Of a stretch of DNA of 64,000 bases, positions 27,002 through 35,785 are shown piece by piece. Position 1 is the first letter of the stretch. Each line of letters begins with the position of its first letter. The position numbers and the translations under genes are program-made. The notes below the pieces were generated by a model that did no database searches, was not told the DNA's origin, and saw nothing but the letters and a program-made list of their open reading frames with translations. This DNA is from Thiotrichaceae bacterium (lineage in GTDB: Bacteria; Pseudomonadota; Gammaproteobacteria; Beggiatoales; Beggiatoaceae), in the NCBI GenBank assembly GCA_026991885.1, contig JALXAQ010000235.1, positions 36,854-100,853 of the forward strand, given 5' to 3'.

Positions 27002-28423
27002 ATGGGTCAGGATATCGCCCGTTGTCATTTTAAGAAACAAGATTTCCAAGCCTTTGAATCCCGTTTGCGGGAAGAAACGGCACTGGTACAACAATGGTTT
27101 TTAGAAAAGCGTTTTGCCATGGAACCGAGCATCGTCGGGTTTGAACTGGAAGCCTGGTTGGTGGATGACAAGGGCTTACCCGCGCCCATCAATCAAGCTT
27201 ATTTAGAGCATCTCCAAAATCCCTTGCTCGTACCCGAATTGTCCGTCTTCAATGTCGAACTTAATACTGAGCCTCGGATATTAAAGGGTGATACGCTGTC
27301 CCGTCTGCATACGGCACTGGAGGCGCTTTGGTCTGTATGCAATAAAAGTGCCGCAGAATTGGAAGCTTCGCTATTGATGATTGGCATTTTGCCCACGGTG
27401 CGGGATCAAGACCTCAAAATGGCCAACATGTCGCCAAGAAGCCGTTACCGCGCTTTGAATGAACAAGTGTTGAGGTTGCGTAAGGGAAATCCTTTGGTTT
27501 TGGACATACAAGGCCAGCAGGAACGGCTACGCACAGAACATCAAGATGTGATGTTAGAAGCGGCGACCACCTCTCTCCAGATTCATTTGCAAGTTGAAGA
27601 GGCGAATGCGGTGCGATATTTTAACAGCGCATTGATCCTATCAGCCCCCATGGTGGCTATGGCAGCCAATTCTCCCTTTCTATTTGGACGAGCACTCTGG
27701 GAAGAAACTCGGATTCCCGTTTTTGAGCAATCGGTGGCCGATAAGCAAGGCTTAGCTCGCGTCACCTTCGGCTCTGCTTATGTGCAACACTCTCTACAGG
27801 AGTTGTTTGTGGAGAATCTGGAATGCTATCCCCCTTTATTACCCTTTGTCTTGGATGAGCCTGTGGAACAGCTCACTCACCTGCGTCTGCAAAATGGCAC
27901 ACTTTGGCGTTGGAATAGGCCGCTCATCGGTTTTGACAAGAATGGAATACCACACTTGCGGATTGAACATCGGGTGATGGCTGCTGGACCCACAGTTGTT
28001 GATACAATTGCCAATGCCGCGTTTTTTTACGGTTTGATACATTTCTATGGAAAAGAGGCGATCCCGCCTGAGACATTATTGCCCTTTGATCGCTGCCGAG
28101 ATAATTTTTACGCGGCGGCACAATCTGGTTTAAGTGCGGAAATCGTGTGGTTGGATGGAAAATCGGTAGTGTTGCGTCAATTGGTGCTGGAAGTTCTTTT
28201 ACCTTTGGCAAGACAGGGCTTAGAGTTTTTAGATATTAAGCGTGACGATATTCAAACTTACCTTGATATCATCGAGGCACGAGTCAGAAAGGGGCGGACA
28301 GGTGCCCGTTGGCAACGCGACTTTGTGGCACGTTATGGCCCAGATATGTGCGCTCTGACCACGGCCTACCGAGAACGGCAACAGCGCGGGATACCAGTGC
28401 ATGAGTGGAGTCTTACATGTTAA
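27002..28423 (+). CDS. glutamate-cysteine ligase family 2 (GCS2-like) protein
   Basis: An ATP-dependent carboxylate-amine ligase-like enzyme related to GCS2/YbdK. Key segments are PSIVGFELEAWLVDDKG near residue 42, SVFNVELNTEPRIL, the TSLQIHLQV strand and a C-terminal IEHRVMAAGPTVVDTIANAAFFYGL. Such proteins condense glutamate with cysteine or other amines, but the substrate of this subgroup is unsettled. GAGGT lies 6 bases before ATG 27002. It overlaps the following M14-like hydrolase by seven bases, so the two probably make and break related amide bonds or act sequentially; that is inference. Confidence 0.75.
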   Translation: MGQDIARCHFKKQDFQAFESRLREETALVQQWFLEKRFAMEPSIVGFELEAWLVDDKGLPAPINQAYLEHLQNPLLVPELSVFNVELNTEPRILKGDTLSRLHTALEALWSVCNKSAAELEASLLMIGILPTVRDQDLKMANMSPRSRYRALNEQVLRLRKGNPLVLDIQGQQERLRTEHQDVMLEAATTSLQIHLQVEEANAVRYFNSALILSAPMVAMAANSPFLFGRALWEETRIPVFEQSVADKQGLARVTFGSAYVQHSLQELFVENLECYPPLLPFVLDEPVEQLTHLRLQNGTLWRWNRPLIGFDKNGIPHLRIEHRVMAAGPTVVDTIANAAFFYGLIHFYGKEAIPPETLLPFDRCRDNFYAAAQSGLSAEIVWLDGKSVVLRQLVLEVLLPLARQGLEFLDIKRDDIQTYLDIIEARVRKGRTGARWQRDFVARYGPDMCALTTAYRERQQRGIPVHEWSLTC

Positions 28424-29469
28424 GCATTATCAACCATTTACCCCCAGGATTATTAGAAGTGACACCGGTTCAGCTCAATCAAGTGCTGGCGGGACCCACT
28501 TTGATTCATTTAAAAGGACGACGCGATCCGCCGTTGTTTATTTCAGTACTGTTGCACGGCAATGAGATTACTGGTTTTCTGGCGCTCCAAACCCTGTTGC
28601 GACGCTATACAGATCGCGAATTACCACGATCTCTGTCTTTATTCATTGGCAACGTCGCGGCAGCCTGTTATGGGTGTCGGCGATTTGATACGCAACCCGA
28701 TTATAATCGCATTTGGAATGGGGGGGATACGCCAGAACATGCGATGGCTCAACAAGTCCTAGAAAAAATGCGTGACGTTTTCGCTTGTGTTGATGTCCAC
28801 AATAACACTGGCTTGAATCCTCATTATGCTTGTATTACCCATCTGGATCAGCCTTTTATGCAGCTAGCCAGCCTATTTAGTCGCACTGTGGTGTACATCC
28901 AACGCCCAGACAATCTGCTATCACGCGCCTTCGCCGATTTCTGCCCTTCTATCACTGTGGAATGCGGTCAACCCGGCACCAAGTATAGTGTTTCCCATAC
29001 TTTAGAATTTCTGGAAGCTTGTCTGCATCTTTCAGAAATTCCACAACATCCGGTGGCAGAACATGATATTGAGCTGTATCAAACAATAGGCACGGTACGG
29101 GTGCCAAGCAAGCTGAGTTTTGGTTTTGGGGATTGTCAGCGCGAACTTTGTTTAATACCTAATCTGGATCATGTGAATTTTCAGGAATTGCCCGTCGGAA
29201 CGAGCTTAGGCAGATTAAATGTCCCATCTAAGCAATATTTTGAAGTATTGGACGAGAATGGTTATAATGTGACGGCTCAGTATTTTAAGGTGGAAAAGCA
29301 AGAAATTCGTACCATTTGTCCGGTGATACCCGCGATGTTTACTGTCAATGAGCAAGCCATTCGCCAAGATTGCCTTGGTTATTTGATGAAACGTTTTTTG
29401 AGAGGCAGCCTTATTAGCACTTGCACTTGGCTTTTTTACGCTTTTACGCTTGTCGGTTTTTGGTTTTGA
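28417..29469 (+). CDS. M14-type succinylglutamate desuccinylase/aspartoacylase-like hydrolase
   Basis: A zinc carboxypeptidase-fold amidase. It shows SVLLHGNEITG (zinc His and Glu), FACVDVHNNTGLNPHYAC (second zinc His) and SITVECGQPGTKYSV (candidate catalytic Glu), as in aspartoacylase and AstE. ATG 28417 is chosen because GGAG lies 6 bases upstream and the protein then starts MLSIINHLPPG. A GTG at 28405 is in frame but has no better signal. It overlaps the GCS2-like gene. The C-terminal 25 residues (WLFYAFTLVGFWF) are hydrophobic and read into AT-rich repeat sequence, so the native end may be altered. Confidence 0.75.
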   Translation: MLSIINHLPPGLLEVTPVQLNQVLAGPTLIHLKGRRDPPLFISVLLHGNEITGFLALQTLLRRYTDRELPRSLSLFIGNVAAACYGCRRFDTQPDYNRIWNGGDTPEHAMAQQVLEKMRDVFACVDVHNNTGLNPHYACITHLDQPFMQLASLFSRTVVYIQRPDNLLSRAFADFCPSITVECGQPGTKYSVSHTLEFLEACLHLSEIPQHPVAEHDIELYQTIGTVRVPSKLSFGFGDCQRELCLIPNLDHVNFQELPVGTSLGRLNVPSKQYFEVLDENGYNVTAQYFKVEKQEIRTICPVIPAMFTVNEQAIRQDCLGYLMKRFLRGSLISTCTWLFYAFTLVGFWF

Positions 29470-29520
29470 CTTTTGTTTTTTGATGGTTTTAAGGATTCGG
29501 GGTTTTGATTTTGACTTGAC

Positions 29521-29545
29521 TTTTTATTGACGGACAACTCTATTA
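29521..29545. repeat. 25-bp repeat TTGACGGACAACTC
   Basis: This 25-mer, with core ATTGACGGACAACTCTATTA, is the exact reverse complement of 37528-37552. The gap between the hydrolase and ispE (29470-29569) holds only this and simple T-rich sequence. Confidence 0.75.
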
Positions 29546-29569
29546 TGCAAAAATGACAAAATAAAAAAA

Positions 29570-30427
29570 ATGAATCCCATGATAAAAAAATATCATTATT
29601 TAGCCCCCGCCAAACTCAACTTATTTTTGCACATCACCTCACGACGGGCGGATGGCTACCACAACTTGCAAACCATTTTTCAATTTCTTGACTTTTGCGA
29701 CGATTTATATTTTAATATGCGCCCCGATGGACAACTGTCCTGTCAGTCCAGCGCAAAAGATTTGCCCCCTGAGCAAGATATAGTCTTGCGGGCGGCGCGT
29801 TTGCTCAAACAATACAGTCGCACATCCTTGGGTGCTGATATACAAATTGAAAAAAAAATTCCAATGGGTGGCGGCTTAGGTGGAGGTAGCTCCGATGCCG
29901 CGACGACTTTATTAGCATTAAATCAACTCTGGCATTTACACTTATCATCTGATATACTCGCGCAGCTTGGATTAAGCTTAGGTGCGGATGTGCCCGTTTT
30001 TGTACAGGGTCACGCTGCCTGGGCAGAGGGCGTTGGCGAATCATTAAAGCCGATTGAGCTTGATGAGCCTTGGTATTTCGTCATTCACCCGGGGTGTCAC
30101 GTATCGACGGCTGAAATTTTTTCAACAAAAGACTTGACACGCGATGCATTATCTATCACAATAGCCGAATTCTTTGCTGGTCAAAGTCGCAACGTCTGTG
30201 AAAAAATTGTGCGTCGTATTTACCCACAAGTGGGACAAGCCCTTGATTGGCTAAGTCAATATAGTCCCGCCCGATTGACGGGAACAGGCGCGTGTCTATT
30301 TGCACGCTTTGAAAGTCGCGCACAAGCTCAAGCGGTACTTGCACAATTACCAAATGTATGGTATGGTTTTGTCGCACAGGGGAGAAATAAGTCTCCCGCA
30401 TTAAATGCTTTACAAAAGCATAGATGA
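29570..30427 (+). CDS. ispE: 4-diphosphocytidyl-2-C-methyl-D-erythritol kinase
   Basis: IspE phosphorylates CDP-methylerythritol in the MEP isoprenoid pathway. The GHMP-kinase signatures are clear: the substrate-binding APAKLNLFLHITSRRADGYHNLQ, the ATP loop IPMGGGLGGGSSDAATTLLAL and the C-terminal ARLTGTGACLFARF. Length 285 aa is typical. Starts at 29570 (MNPMIKK) or 29579 (MIKKYHY) are both possible and neither has a strong ribosome site. The order ispE - tRNA-Gln - prs is conserved in gammaproteobacteria. Confidence 0.95.
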   Translation: MNPMIKKYHYLAPAKLNLFLHITSRRADGYHNLQTIFQFLDFCDDLYFNMRPDGQLSCQSSAKDLPPEQDIVLRAARLLKQYSRTSLGADIQIEKKIPMGGGLGGGSSDAATTLLALNQLWHLHLSSDILAQLGLSLGADVPVFVQGHAAWAEGVGESLKPIELDEPWYFVIHPGCHVSTAEIFSTKDLTRDALSITIAEFFAGQSRNVCEKIVRRIYPQVGQALDWLSQYSPARLTGTGACLFARFESRAQAQAVLAQLPNVWYGFVAQGRNKSPALNALQKHR

Positions 30428-30438
30428 TTTGCTACAAT
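30410..30438 (+). promoter_or_regulatory. candidate promoter of tRNA-Gln/prs
   Basis: TTACAA (30410-30415), 17 bases, TACAAT (30433-30438), overlapping the end of ispE and 34 bases before the mature tRNA. Judged by eye. Confidence 0.4.
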
Positions 30439-30471
30439 AATCATCACAATCTATTTTCTAGTCATATTTAT

Positions 30472-30545
30472 TGGGGTGTAGCCAAGTGGTAAGGCACTGG
30501 GTTTTGGTCTCGGGATCCCAGGTTCGAATCCTGGCACCCCAGCCA
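30472..30545 (+). tRNA. tRNA-Gln (UUG)
   Basis: A complete cloverleaf. The acceptor arms TGGGGTG and CACCCCA pair perfectly, with G discriminator and encoded CCA. The D arm is GCCAAGTGGTAAGGC. The anticodon loop TTTTGGT gives anticodon TTG. The T arm CAGG-TTCGAAT-CCTG is canonical. The anticodon stem (CTGGG with CTCGG) contains two G-U pairs. It closely resembles E. coli tRNA-Gln, and its place between ispE and prs is conserved. Confidence 0.97.
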
Positions 30546-30583
30546 CATTCATTTCATTTCATTAAATCCTCAATCATTTTCCA

Positions 30584-31558
30584 ATGAATCCCGCAGATGC
30601 TTCGGATGTATCAAGCCGAATGAGGGTATTTACGGGTAATGCCAATCAGGCTTTAGCAAAAGCTGTTGCGGCTCATCTGAATTTACCTTTGGGCAATGCT
30701 GTCGTTAGTCGTTTTCGTGATGACGAAATCATGGTCGAAATCCGTGAGAATGTTCGCGGAAAAGATGTCTTTATTATCCAGCCTACCTGTCGACCTACCA
30801 ATGATCATTTGATGGAATTACTGGTGTTAGTCGATGCACTGCGGCGAGCCTCAGCAAGCCGTATCACCTGTGTCATTCCCTATTTTGGTTATTCCCGTCA
30901 AGATCGTCGCCCTCGTTCCGCCCGTGTCCCCATTAGCGCCAAAGTTGTCGCCAAACTGATCGGCAGCGTTGGTGCTGATCGTGTACTGACCATGGATTTA
31001 CACGCTGATCAAATTCAAGGTTTTTTTGATTTAGCAGTTGATAATATTTATGCCTCACCCATTTTATTGGGCGATATTTGGCGACATGAATATCCTAATT
31101 TGATGGTTGTCTCACCGGATGTTGGCGGCGTTGTTCGTGCGAGAGCTTTAGCAAAGCAAATCGACGATGCCGATTTAGCCATTATTGATAAACGTCGTCC
31201 TCGCCCAAATGAGGCGAAAGTGATGAATATTATTGGCGATGTAGAAAATCGTAGCTGTATTATTATCGACGATATGGTTGATACCGCAGGTACTTTATGT
31301 GAAGCTGCCGGTGCGCTTAAAGAACATGGTGCCGCCAGAGTTGTCGCTTATTGTACACATCCAGTGTTATCAGGTGATGCGGTGAAAAAGATTGAAGCTT
31401 CAAAACTTGATGAATTAGTGGTGACGGATACTATTCCCTTAAAAGAGGATGCTGCTGCCTGTGTACGTATTCGTCAATTGAGCATTGCCGAAATGTTGGC
31501 TGAAAGTATGCGCCGCATTAGTCAAGAAGAATCGCTCAGTTCATTGTTTATAGAATAA
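30584..31558 (+). CDS. prs: ribose-phosphate pyrophosphokinase
   Basis: Prs makes phosphoribosyl pyrophosphate from ribose 5-phosphate and ATP for nucleotide, histidine and tryptophan synthesis. The family is unmistakable: [61 protein letters not shown], the [13 protein letters not shown] loop, and the PRPP-binding [18 protein letters not shown]. The protein has 324 aa. The first dozen residues ([12 protein letters not shown]) precede the conserved core, so ATG 30617 (MRVFTG) is an alternative start. Confidence 0.97.
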   Translation: MNPADASDVSSRMRVFTGNANQALAKAVAAHLNLPLGNAVVSRFRDDEIMVEIRENVRGKDVFIIQPTCRPTNDHLMELLVLVDALRRASASRITCVIPYFGYSRQDRRPRSARVPISAKVVAKLIGSVGADRVLTMDLHADQIQGFFDLAVDNIYASPILLGDIWRHEYPNLMVVSPDVGGVVRARALAKQIDDADLAIIDKRRPRPNEAKVMNIIGDVENRSCIIIDDMVDTAGTLCEAAGALKEHGAARVVAYCTHPVLSGDAVKKIEASKLDELVVTDTIPLKEDAAACVRIRQLSIAEMLAESMRRISQEESLSSLFIE

Positions 31559-31628
31559 CTGAAAAGTCTCTGGTCGCGGAGCCTAATCATAACCGTCCCC
31601 ATTAGGGGATTTATTTATTGGAAATCAA

Positions 31629-32279
31629 ATGGAAACCTTTGAAATAAAAGCACAACGGCGTACCGATGTAGGAAAAGGTGCGAGCCGCCGCTCACGTCAC
31701 GCCGGTTATATACCCGCCATCATTTATGGAGGAGGCAAAGCCCCTGTCTCATTAACCTTATCCCATAACGAATTGCTGAAACAATTAGAGAATGAGGGAT
31801 TTTATTCGCATATATTGACTGTCAATATTGAGGGTGAAGTCGAAAAGGCAGTACTTAAAGATTTACAACGTCATCCCTATCGTCCCGCCGTGATGCATTT
31901 AGATTTGCTGCGTGTCAGTGAAACTCAAAAACTGCACATGCGTGTGCCACTACACTTTCTTAATGAAAATCAATGTATTGGGGTGAAACAAGGCGGTGGT
32001 GTTGTATCACGTCAGATAACTGAAGTTGAAATATCTTGTTTGCCCAACGATTTGCCGGAATTTATTGAAGTTGATTTAGTCAATATCAACCTCAATGAAA
32101 TTGTACACTTATCTGATTTGGTTCTCCCTGAAGGTGTCGAACTTTTGCATGGTAGCGAACAGAATCTAGCCGTTGTTTCTGTACATTTAGCGCGTGGCAG
32201 CAAAGCCGATGAAGAAGAAGATGCACAAGCTCAAGAAAGTGCCGCCGCAGAAGATGAAGAGAAAAAAGGAGTAAATTAA
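31629..32279 (+). CDS. rplY: 50S ribosomal protein L25 (long CTC form)
   Basis: L25/CTC binds 5S rRNA in the large ribosomal subunit. The N-terminal 5S-binding domain (FEIKAQRRTDVGKGASRRSRHAGYIPAI) is followed by the CTC beta domain (MRVPLHFLNENQCIGVKQGGG ... LPEFIEVDLVNINLNEIVHLSDL) and an acidic tail EEEDAQAQESAAAEDEEKK. At 216 aa it is the longer, two-domain version. It normally precedes pth, and here an IS607-type element separates them. Confidence 0.95.
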   Translation: METFEIKAQRRTDVGKGASRRSRHAGYIPAIIYGGGKAPVSLTLSHNELLKQLENEGFYSHILTVNIEGEVEKAVLKDLQRHPYRPAVMHLDLLRVSETQKLHMRVPLHFLNENQCIGVKQGGGVVSRQITEVEISCLPNDLPEFIEVDLVNINLNEIVHLSDLVLPEGVELLHGSEQNLAVVSVHLARGSKADEEEDAQAQESAAAEDEEKKGVN

Positions 32280-32321
32280 CTGCTACTTGAAAGTTGGACA
32301 AAGCTACCCATAATGACCCAT

Positions 32322-32558
32322 TATGGGTAATAAATATCGACCACACGAGTTGAGTTTGCGAAAAAAGTAGGTGTCTCAGTAAAAATATTAAGAAGGTGGG
32401 TTGTCAATCAAGACTCATTGAGCCCTCAACAAGAAATGGTAGAAGACTTGATGGCAATTATTCACACTTTTTCTTGCCGTTTATATGGTTTAAGAAAATA
32501 TAAAAAAGACATAAAAAAGGTAATTACTAATGAAGGTGACAAGGATTATCAAAAGTAA
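32322..32558 (+). pseudogene. IS607 serine transposase TnpA remnant
   Basis: ATG 32322 reads MGNKYRPHELS then hits a stop. A +1 shifted frame continues as VEFAKKVGVSVKILRRW (the MerR-like HTH of IS607 TnpA). That sequence then joins directly to LSPQQEMVEDLMAIIHTFS and RLYGLRKYKKDIKK, the family's C-terminal tail. The serine-recombinase catalytic domain is absent. The gene therefore has both a frameshift and a large internal deletion, so the element cannot move by its own transposase. Confidence 0.8.
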
Positions 32559-33906
32559 AAACCTAAATCGTGGTAAATATGAACAATTGGAAGAACAAGC
32601 CAAACGATTAGGTCAAGTACGTTCTGAAGTTTGGCATTCTTTCGGCTCAATTAGTGGGGTTTCTATCAAAAGTGATAGAAAAATACGTGACCAATGGCTT
32701 AAAGAAAAACATCAGTTTAACGTATCTGCTAACGCTTGGAAAGAAACTCTGCGTGACAGTTTTGGTGACATAAAAGCTAGCCGAGAATCTGCCAAAGAAA
32801 AGGTCAGAAAAGTTATTTATAAACAAGTTTCTGATGAAAAAAAACGACACGAGCTTTACAAAAAACTTAAGTCAGATAAGTGGACTTCTGATAATTATTT
32901 GAGACGTTTGATGCGTAAACATTGGAAGCCGGGACGTAATCATACAAATAATCAGATTATTGTCCGTTCTGATAACTACACCACTTTTCAATTAGGTGGC
33001 CATGCTTGGATAAAAATACCAAGCGTTAAAATTGGCAAGCGCATTGCGATTCCACTCAATACAACAGTTGAACCAACAGGCACTTTAAGATTAATTCTTA
33101 AAGAAGCTGAAATTGAAGTTCACTATACAATTGATGTAGAAGAAACTAAAAGTTGTGGTCAAGCAACACTCGGTGTAGATAAAGGGTACACCGAAGTTTT
33201 TGTTGATTCTGATGGCGAACATTATGGCAAAGGCTTGGGTAAAATACTTACCCAGCAGTCAGATCGTTTAAAAAAGAAATACCAAGCCAGAAATAAACTC
33301 AGGGCAATTGCGAATAAGAAATCACATAAAAAACCAAATATTATTGAAAATAATTTGGGTAGAAAGAAACTTAATCGCAAAAAGGCTCAAGTTCAAGCTC
33401 AAATTAAAGATACAATCTATCAAGCAACGCATAAGTTAGTTGATAAAGCTGAGTTTATTGCGGCTGAAGATTTAACTTCACCAATTGCCTCAATAAAATT
33501 TGGAAAAAATGTTACAAGAAGACTATCTGCCTGGACAAAAGGTGTGATAGCAAATGCTTTAGACACAGTTTCTCGCCGGAGAGGTTCTTCGGTCATTCTT
33601 GTCAATAGCGCGTACACTTCGCAAATGGATAGCCGCCACGGAGTCCTTTTGGGCAAACGTAGTGGAGATTCATTTCACTGTTTCGATGGGGTGGTGTTAC
33701 AAGCTGATGAGAATGCTGCGCGAAACGTTCTAGCAAGACTTCACGATTCGGAGATAGATCGTTGGACACCTTTTCAAAAGGTGAAATCCATCTTGTTAGA
33801 ACGGACTGAGCGACAACGGTTGGGACTGCTCAACCAGGACTCTAGTTGCAATTCTTCGGAATTATCAACAGAGAGCGAATTACCTAAAATGTCCAACTTT
33901 GTCTAA
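32530..33906 (+). CDS. tnpB: IS607-associated TnpB-type RNA-guided nuclease homologue
   Basis: TnpB proteins are RuvC-like nucleases guided by an RNA from the element's 3' end. The three acidic RuvC residues are recognisable: LGVDKGYTEV (Asp), FIAAEDLTSP (Glu) and LQADENAARNVLAR (Asp). The zinc-finger segment normally reading YTSQ-CXXCG ... CXXCG is here YTSQMDSRHGVLLGK ... FHCFDG, leaving a single Cys, so the metal site is lost or this lineage never had it. Length 458 aa is usual for IS607 TnpB. The gene overlaps the tnpA remnant, as is common. The last 30 residues run to the right end of the element. Confidence 0.87.
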   Translation: MKVTRIIKSKNLNRGKYEQLEEQAKRLGQVRSEVWHSFGSISGVSIKSDRKIRDQWLKEKHQFNVSANAWKETLRDSFGDIKASRESAKEKVRKVIYKQVSDEKKRHELYKKLKSDKWTSDNYLRRLMRKHWKPGRNHTNNQIIVRSDNYTTFQLGGHAWIKIPSVKIGKRIAIPLNTTVEPTGTLRLILKEAEIEVHYTIDVEETKSCGQATLGVDKGYTEVFVDSDGEHYGKGLGKILTQQSDRLKKKYQARNKLRAIANKKSHKKPNIIENNLGRKKLNRKKAQVQAQIKDTIYQATHKLVDKAEFIAAEDLTSPIASIKFGKNVTRRLSAWTKGVIANALDTVSRRRGSSVILVNSAYTSQMDSRHGVLLGKRSGDSFHCFDGVVLQADENAARNVLARLHDSEIDRWTPFQKVKSILLERTERQRLGLLNQDSSCNSSELSTESELPKMSNFV

Positions 33907-33928
33907 CTTTTTAGGAGCAGATTAAATA

Positions 33929-34498
33929 ATAAGCGTATCGCTCATAGTGGGCTTGGGTAATCCTGGTCCACGTTATATTGCTACTCGTCATAATGCTGGC
34001 TTTTGGTTGCTAGATAACCTTGCAGTGCAGGTACCATTTCGCCATGAAGCGAAATTTCAGGGTGAAGTTTGTCGCCTTGAGCAAGGTAACTTAAAATATT
34101 GGTTGCTCAAACCCAATACTTTTATGAACCACAGTGGGCAAGCTGTGGCTGCTTTGGCAAATTATTACAAAATACCTGTCGAACAGATTTTAGTCGTTCA
34201 CGATGAACTTGACTTTCCGGCGGGGAAAGCGCGTCTAAAACAAGGTGGTAGCGATGGTAGGCATAATGGATTGAAAAATATTATCGCTCATCTTGGTAGC
34301 AATCAATTTTTGCGCTTGCGGCTCGGCATTGGACATCCAGGCATTAGCAGCGAAGTGACTAATTATGTATTGAGTAGCCCCTCCCGTGAAGATCAAGCAG
34401 CCATTGAGACAGCTATGACTGCCGCTTTGGAGGTCATGCCATTGATTGTGAAGGGAGAACTCAGTAAGGCTATGCAACAATTGCATTCTCAGACTTAA
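33929..34498 (+). CDS. pth: peptidyl-tRNA hydrolase with no canonical start codon
   Basis: Pth frees peptide from peptidyl-tRNA dropped by the ribosome and is normally essential. The family sequence is clear: SLIVGLGNPGPRYIATRHNAGF, LLKPNTFMNHSGQAV, VHDELDFPAGKARLKQGGS and GRHNGLKNIIAHLG, with the catalytic His in TRHNAGF. An AGGAG site lies at 33913-33917, but the codon where the family's N-terminus would start is ATA (33929), reading (I)SVSLIVGLG. An in-frame stop lies just upstream at 33923. The first standard initiator is GTG 33947, which would remove part of the first beta strand. Either ATA initiates, or the start was damaged near the IS insertion. Confidence 0.9.
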   Translation: MSVSLIVGLGNPGPRYIATRHNAGFWLLDNLAVQVPFRHEAKFQGEVCRLEQGNLKYWLLKPNTFMNHSGQAVAALANYYKIPVEQILVVHDELDFPAGKARLKQGGSDGRHNGLKNIIAHLGSNQFLRLRLGIGHPGISSEVTNYVLSSPSREDQAAIETAMTAALEVMPLIVKGELSKAMQQLHSQT

Positions 34499-34505
34499 AC
34501 GGGAC

Positions 34506-34528
34506 GTCCAAGATAAATCTTGGACTCC
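34506..34528 (+). repeat. UAAA mini-hairpin, GA/TC subtype
   Basis: GTCCAAGA-TAAA-TCTTGGAC plus TCC, beginning seven bases after the pth stop codon. Confidence 0.85.
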
Positions 34529-34551
34529 TAGCTAGCTGATAGGAGCTTTTA

Positions 34552-35742
34552 ATGGATCAAGAAACGATGGGCAAGTTTTTAATAGATTGTCTTTGTCAAG
34601 AAAATGACGACGCGCTTGAACGGAAAACTGATTGGGACTCTCTCATTCAATTCGCCATAAAACATAACCTTGCGCCTTTGCTTTACCATCGTTTAAAGAC
34701 CATTTATCCGAATGTCAAGCTACACAAAGCTTATCTCATTTCGGCTCGCCGGAATATTCGCCTTTATAATGATTTTTCAAAAATAATCAAAGCGTTAGAA
34801 AATATACCCGTACCCGTCATTGTCCTCAAAGGGGCACATTTAGCGCAAAACGTTTATGCTAACATAGCCCTCCGCCCAATGAATGATCTGGATATCCTCG
34901 TCAAAAAAAGCGATTTATTAAAAGTCGGAGAAAAATTTTTGGAAATGGGATATATTTCAGGCACAACCAGAGTAGGCGATATTGAAGGCATCTGTGCAAA
35001 ATACCAGCACCTACCTCCTTTTACAAAACCGAATGCCTTTCCAGTTGATATTCATTGGACCATTGTTCTCCCAACCAGTCCCTTTATAATAGACATTGAT
35101 GGTGTGTGGAAAAGAGCCCAACCAGCTAGGATTGCAGGTGTTGAGGTATTAGTCTTATCTCCAGAAGATTTGTTATTACACCTATGTTTACACACAAGCT
35201 ATCAACACCTCTTTCGGAATGGACTCAGTGGCTTCTATGATATTTGGGAAACACTCCGACACTACCAAGATGAAATAAACTGGGAACAATTAATGCATCG
35301 TAGCCGCCAATGGAGGGCGAGCAAGACGGTCTATATCAGCCTTTATTTAGCCAAAACTTTGTTTGATGCAGCAGTGCCCAATGAGGTATTAGACAAATTA
35401 GAGCCGGAAGATTTAGAACCGCAGGTGATCAACTGGGCTAAGGCGCAACTCTTGGATAAGCGTATTTATCCCTCTCTCAATCTCATAGACTTTTGGAAGT
35501 CAGAATCGTCTATGGATAAATTCAAAGTATTTCTGAAAAGGGTTTTTCTTTCGCCGGAAGAAATGGCGAGATTGTATCCAGTTCAGTACAATTCTCCACG
35601 CATTTATATTTACTATCTTGTACGGCTAAAAAAGCTGTTTTTTGAGCATATTAACAGAGCATGGTTATTGTTGCAGGATGATAAAGATATGGTTAATGTA
35701 AGCAAGCGAACAGACGCCTTGCAAGCGTGGCTGTCACGCTGA
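34552..35742 (+). CDS. nucleotidyltransferase-family protein (NTP_transf_5-like)
   Basis: A 396-residue cytoplasmic protein of the uncharacterised nucleotidyltransferase family. The core signature is VPVIVLKGAHLAQNVYANIA followed by LRPMNDLDILVKKSDL, where the Asp pair would bind metal, then FPVDIHWTI and LSPEDLLLHLCLHTSYQHLF. Relatives often occur with polysaccharide or peptide-modification genes, but none are close here. GGAG (34543-34546) lies 6 bases before the ATG. The substrate is unknown. Confidence 0.72.
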   Translation: MDQETMGKFLIDCLCQENDDALERKTDWDSLIQFAIKHNLAPLLYHRLKTIYPNVKLHKAYLISARRNIRLYNDFSKIIKALENIPVPVIVLKGAHLAQNVYANIALRPMNDLDILVKKSDLLKVGEKFLEMGYISGTTRVGDIEGICAKYQHLPPFTKPNAFPVDIHWTIVLPTSPFIIDIDGVWKRAQPARIAGVEVLVLSPEDLLLHLCLHTSYQHLFRNGLSGFYDIWETLRHYQDEINWEQLMHRSRQWRASKTVYISLYLAKTLFDAAVPNEVLDKLEPEDLEPQVINWAKAQLLDKRIYPSLNLIDFWKSESSMDKFKVFLKRVFLSPEEMARLYPVQYNSPRIYIYYLVRLKKLFFEHINRAWLLLQDDKDMVNVSKRTDALQAWLSR

Positions 35743-35785
35743 ACCGTACTTATGTCATATTTGTTAATAAATATAGTCCTATGCG

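Larger units (their letters stand above)
32290..33910 (+). mobile_element. decayed IS607-type element between rplY and pth
   Basis: The candidate ends are imperfect inverted repeats: AAAGTTGGACAAAG on the left, and CTTTGTCTAACTTT (one mismatch) on the right. Just inside the left end is a perfect hairpin ACCCATAATG-ACC-CATTATGGGT (32306-32328). It holds a broken tnpA remnant and an intact tnpB frame. The neighbouring genes rplY and pth are normally adjacent, so the whole block is an insertion. Exact boundaries are uncertain because IS607 elements make little or no target duplication. Confidence 0.7.
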
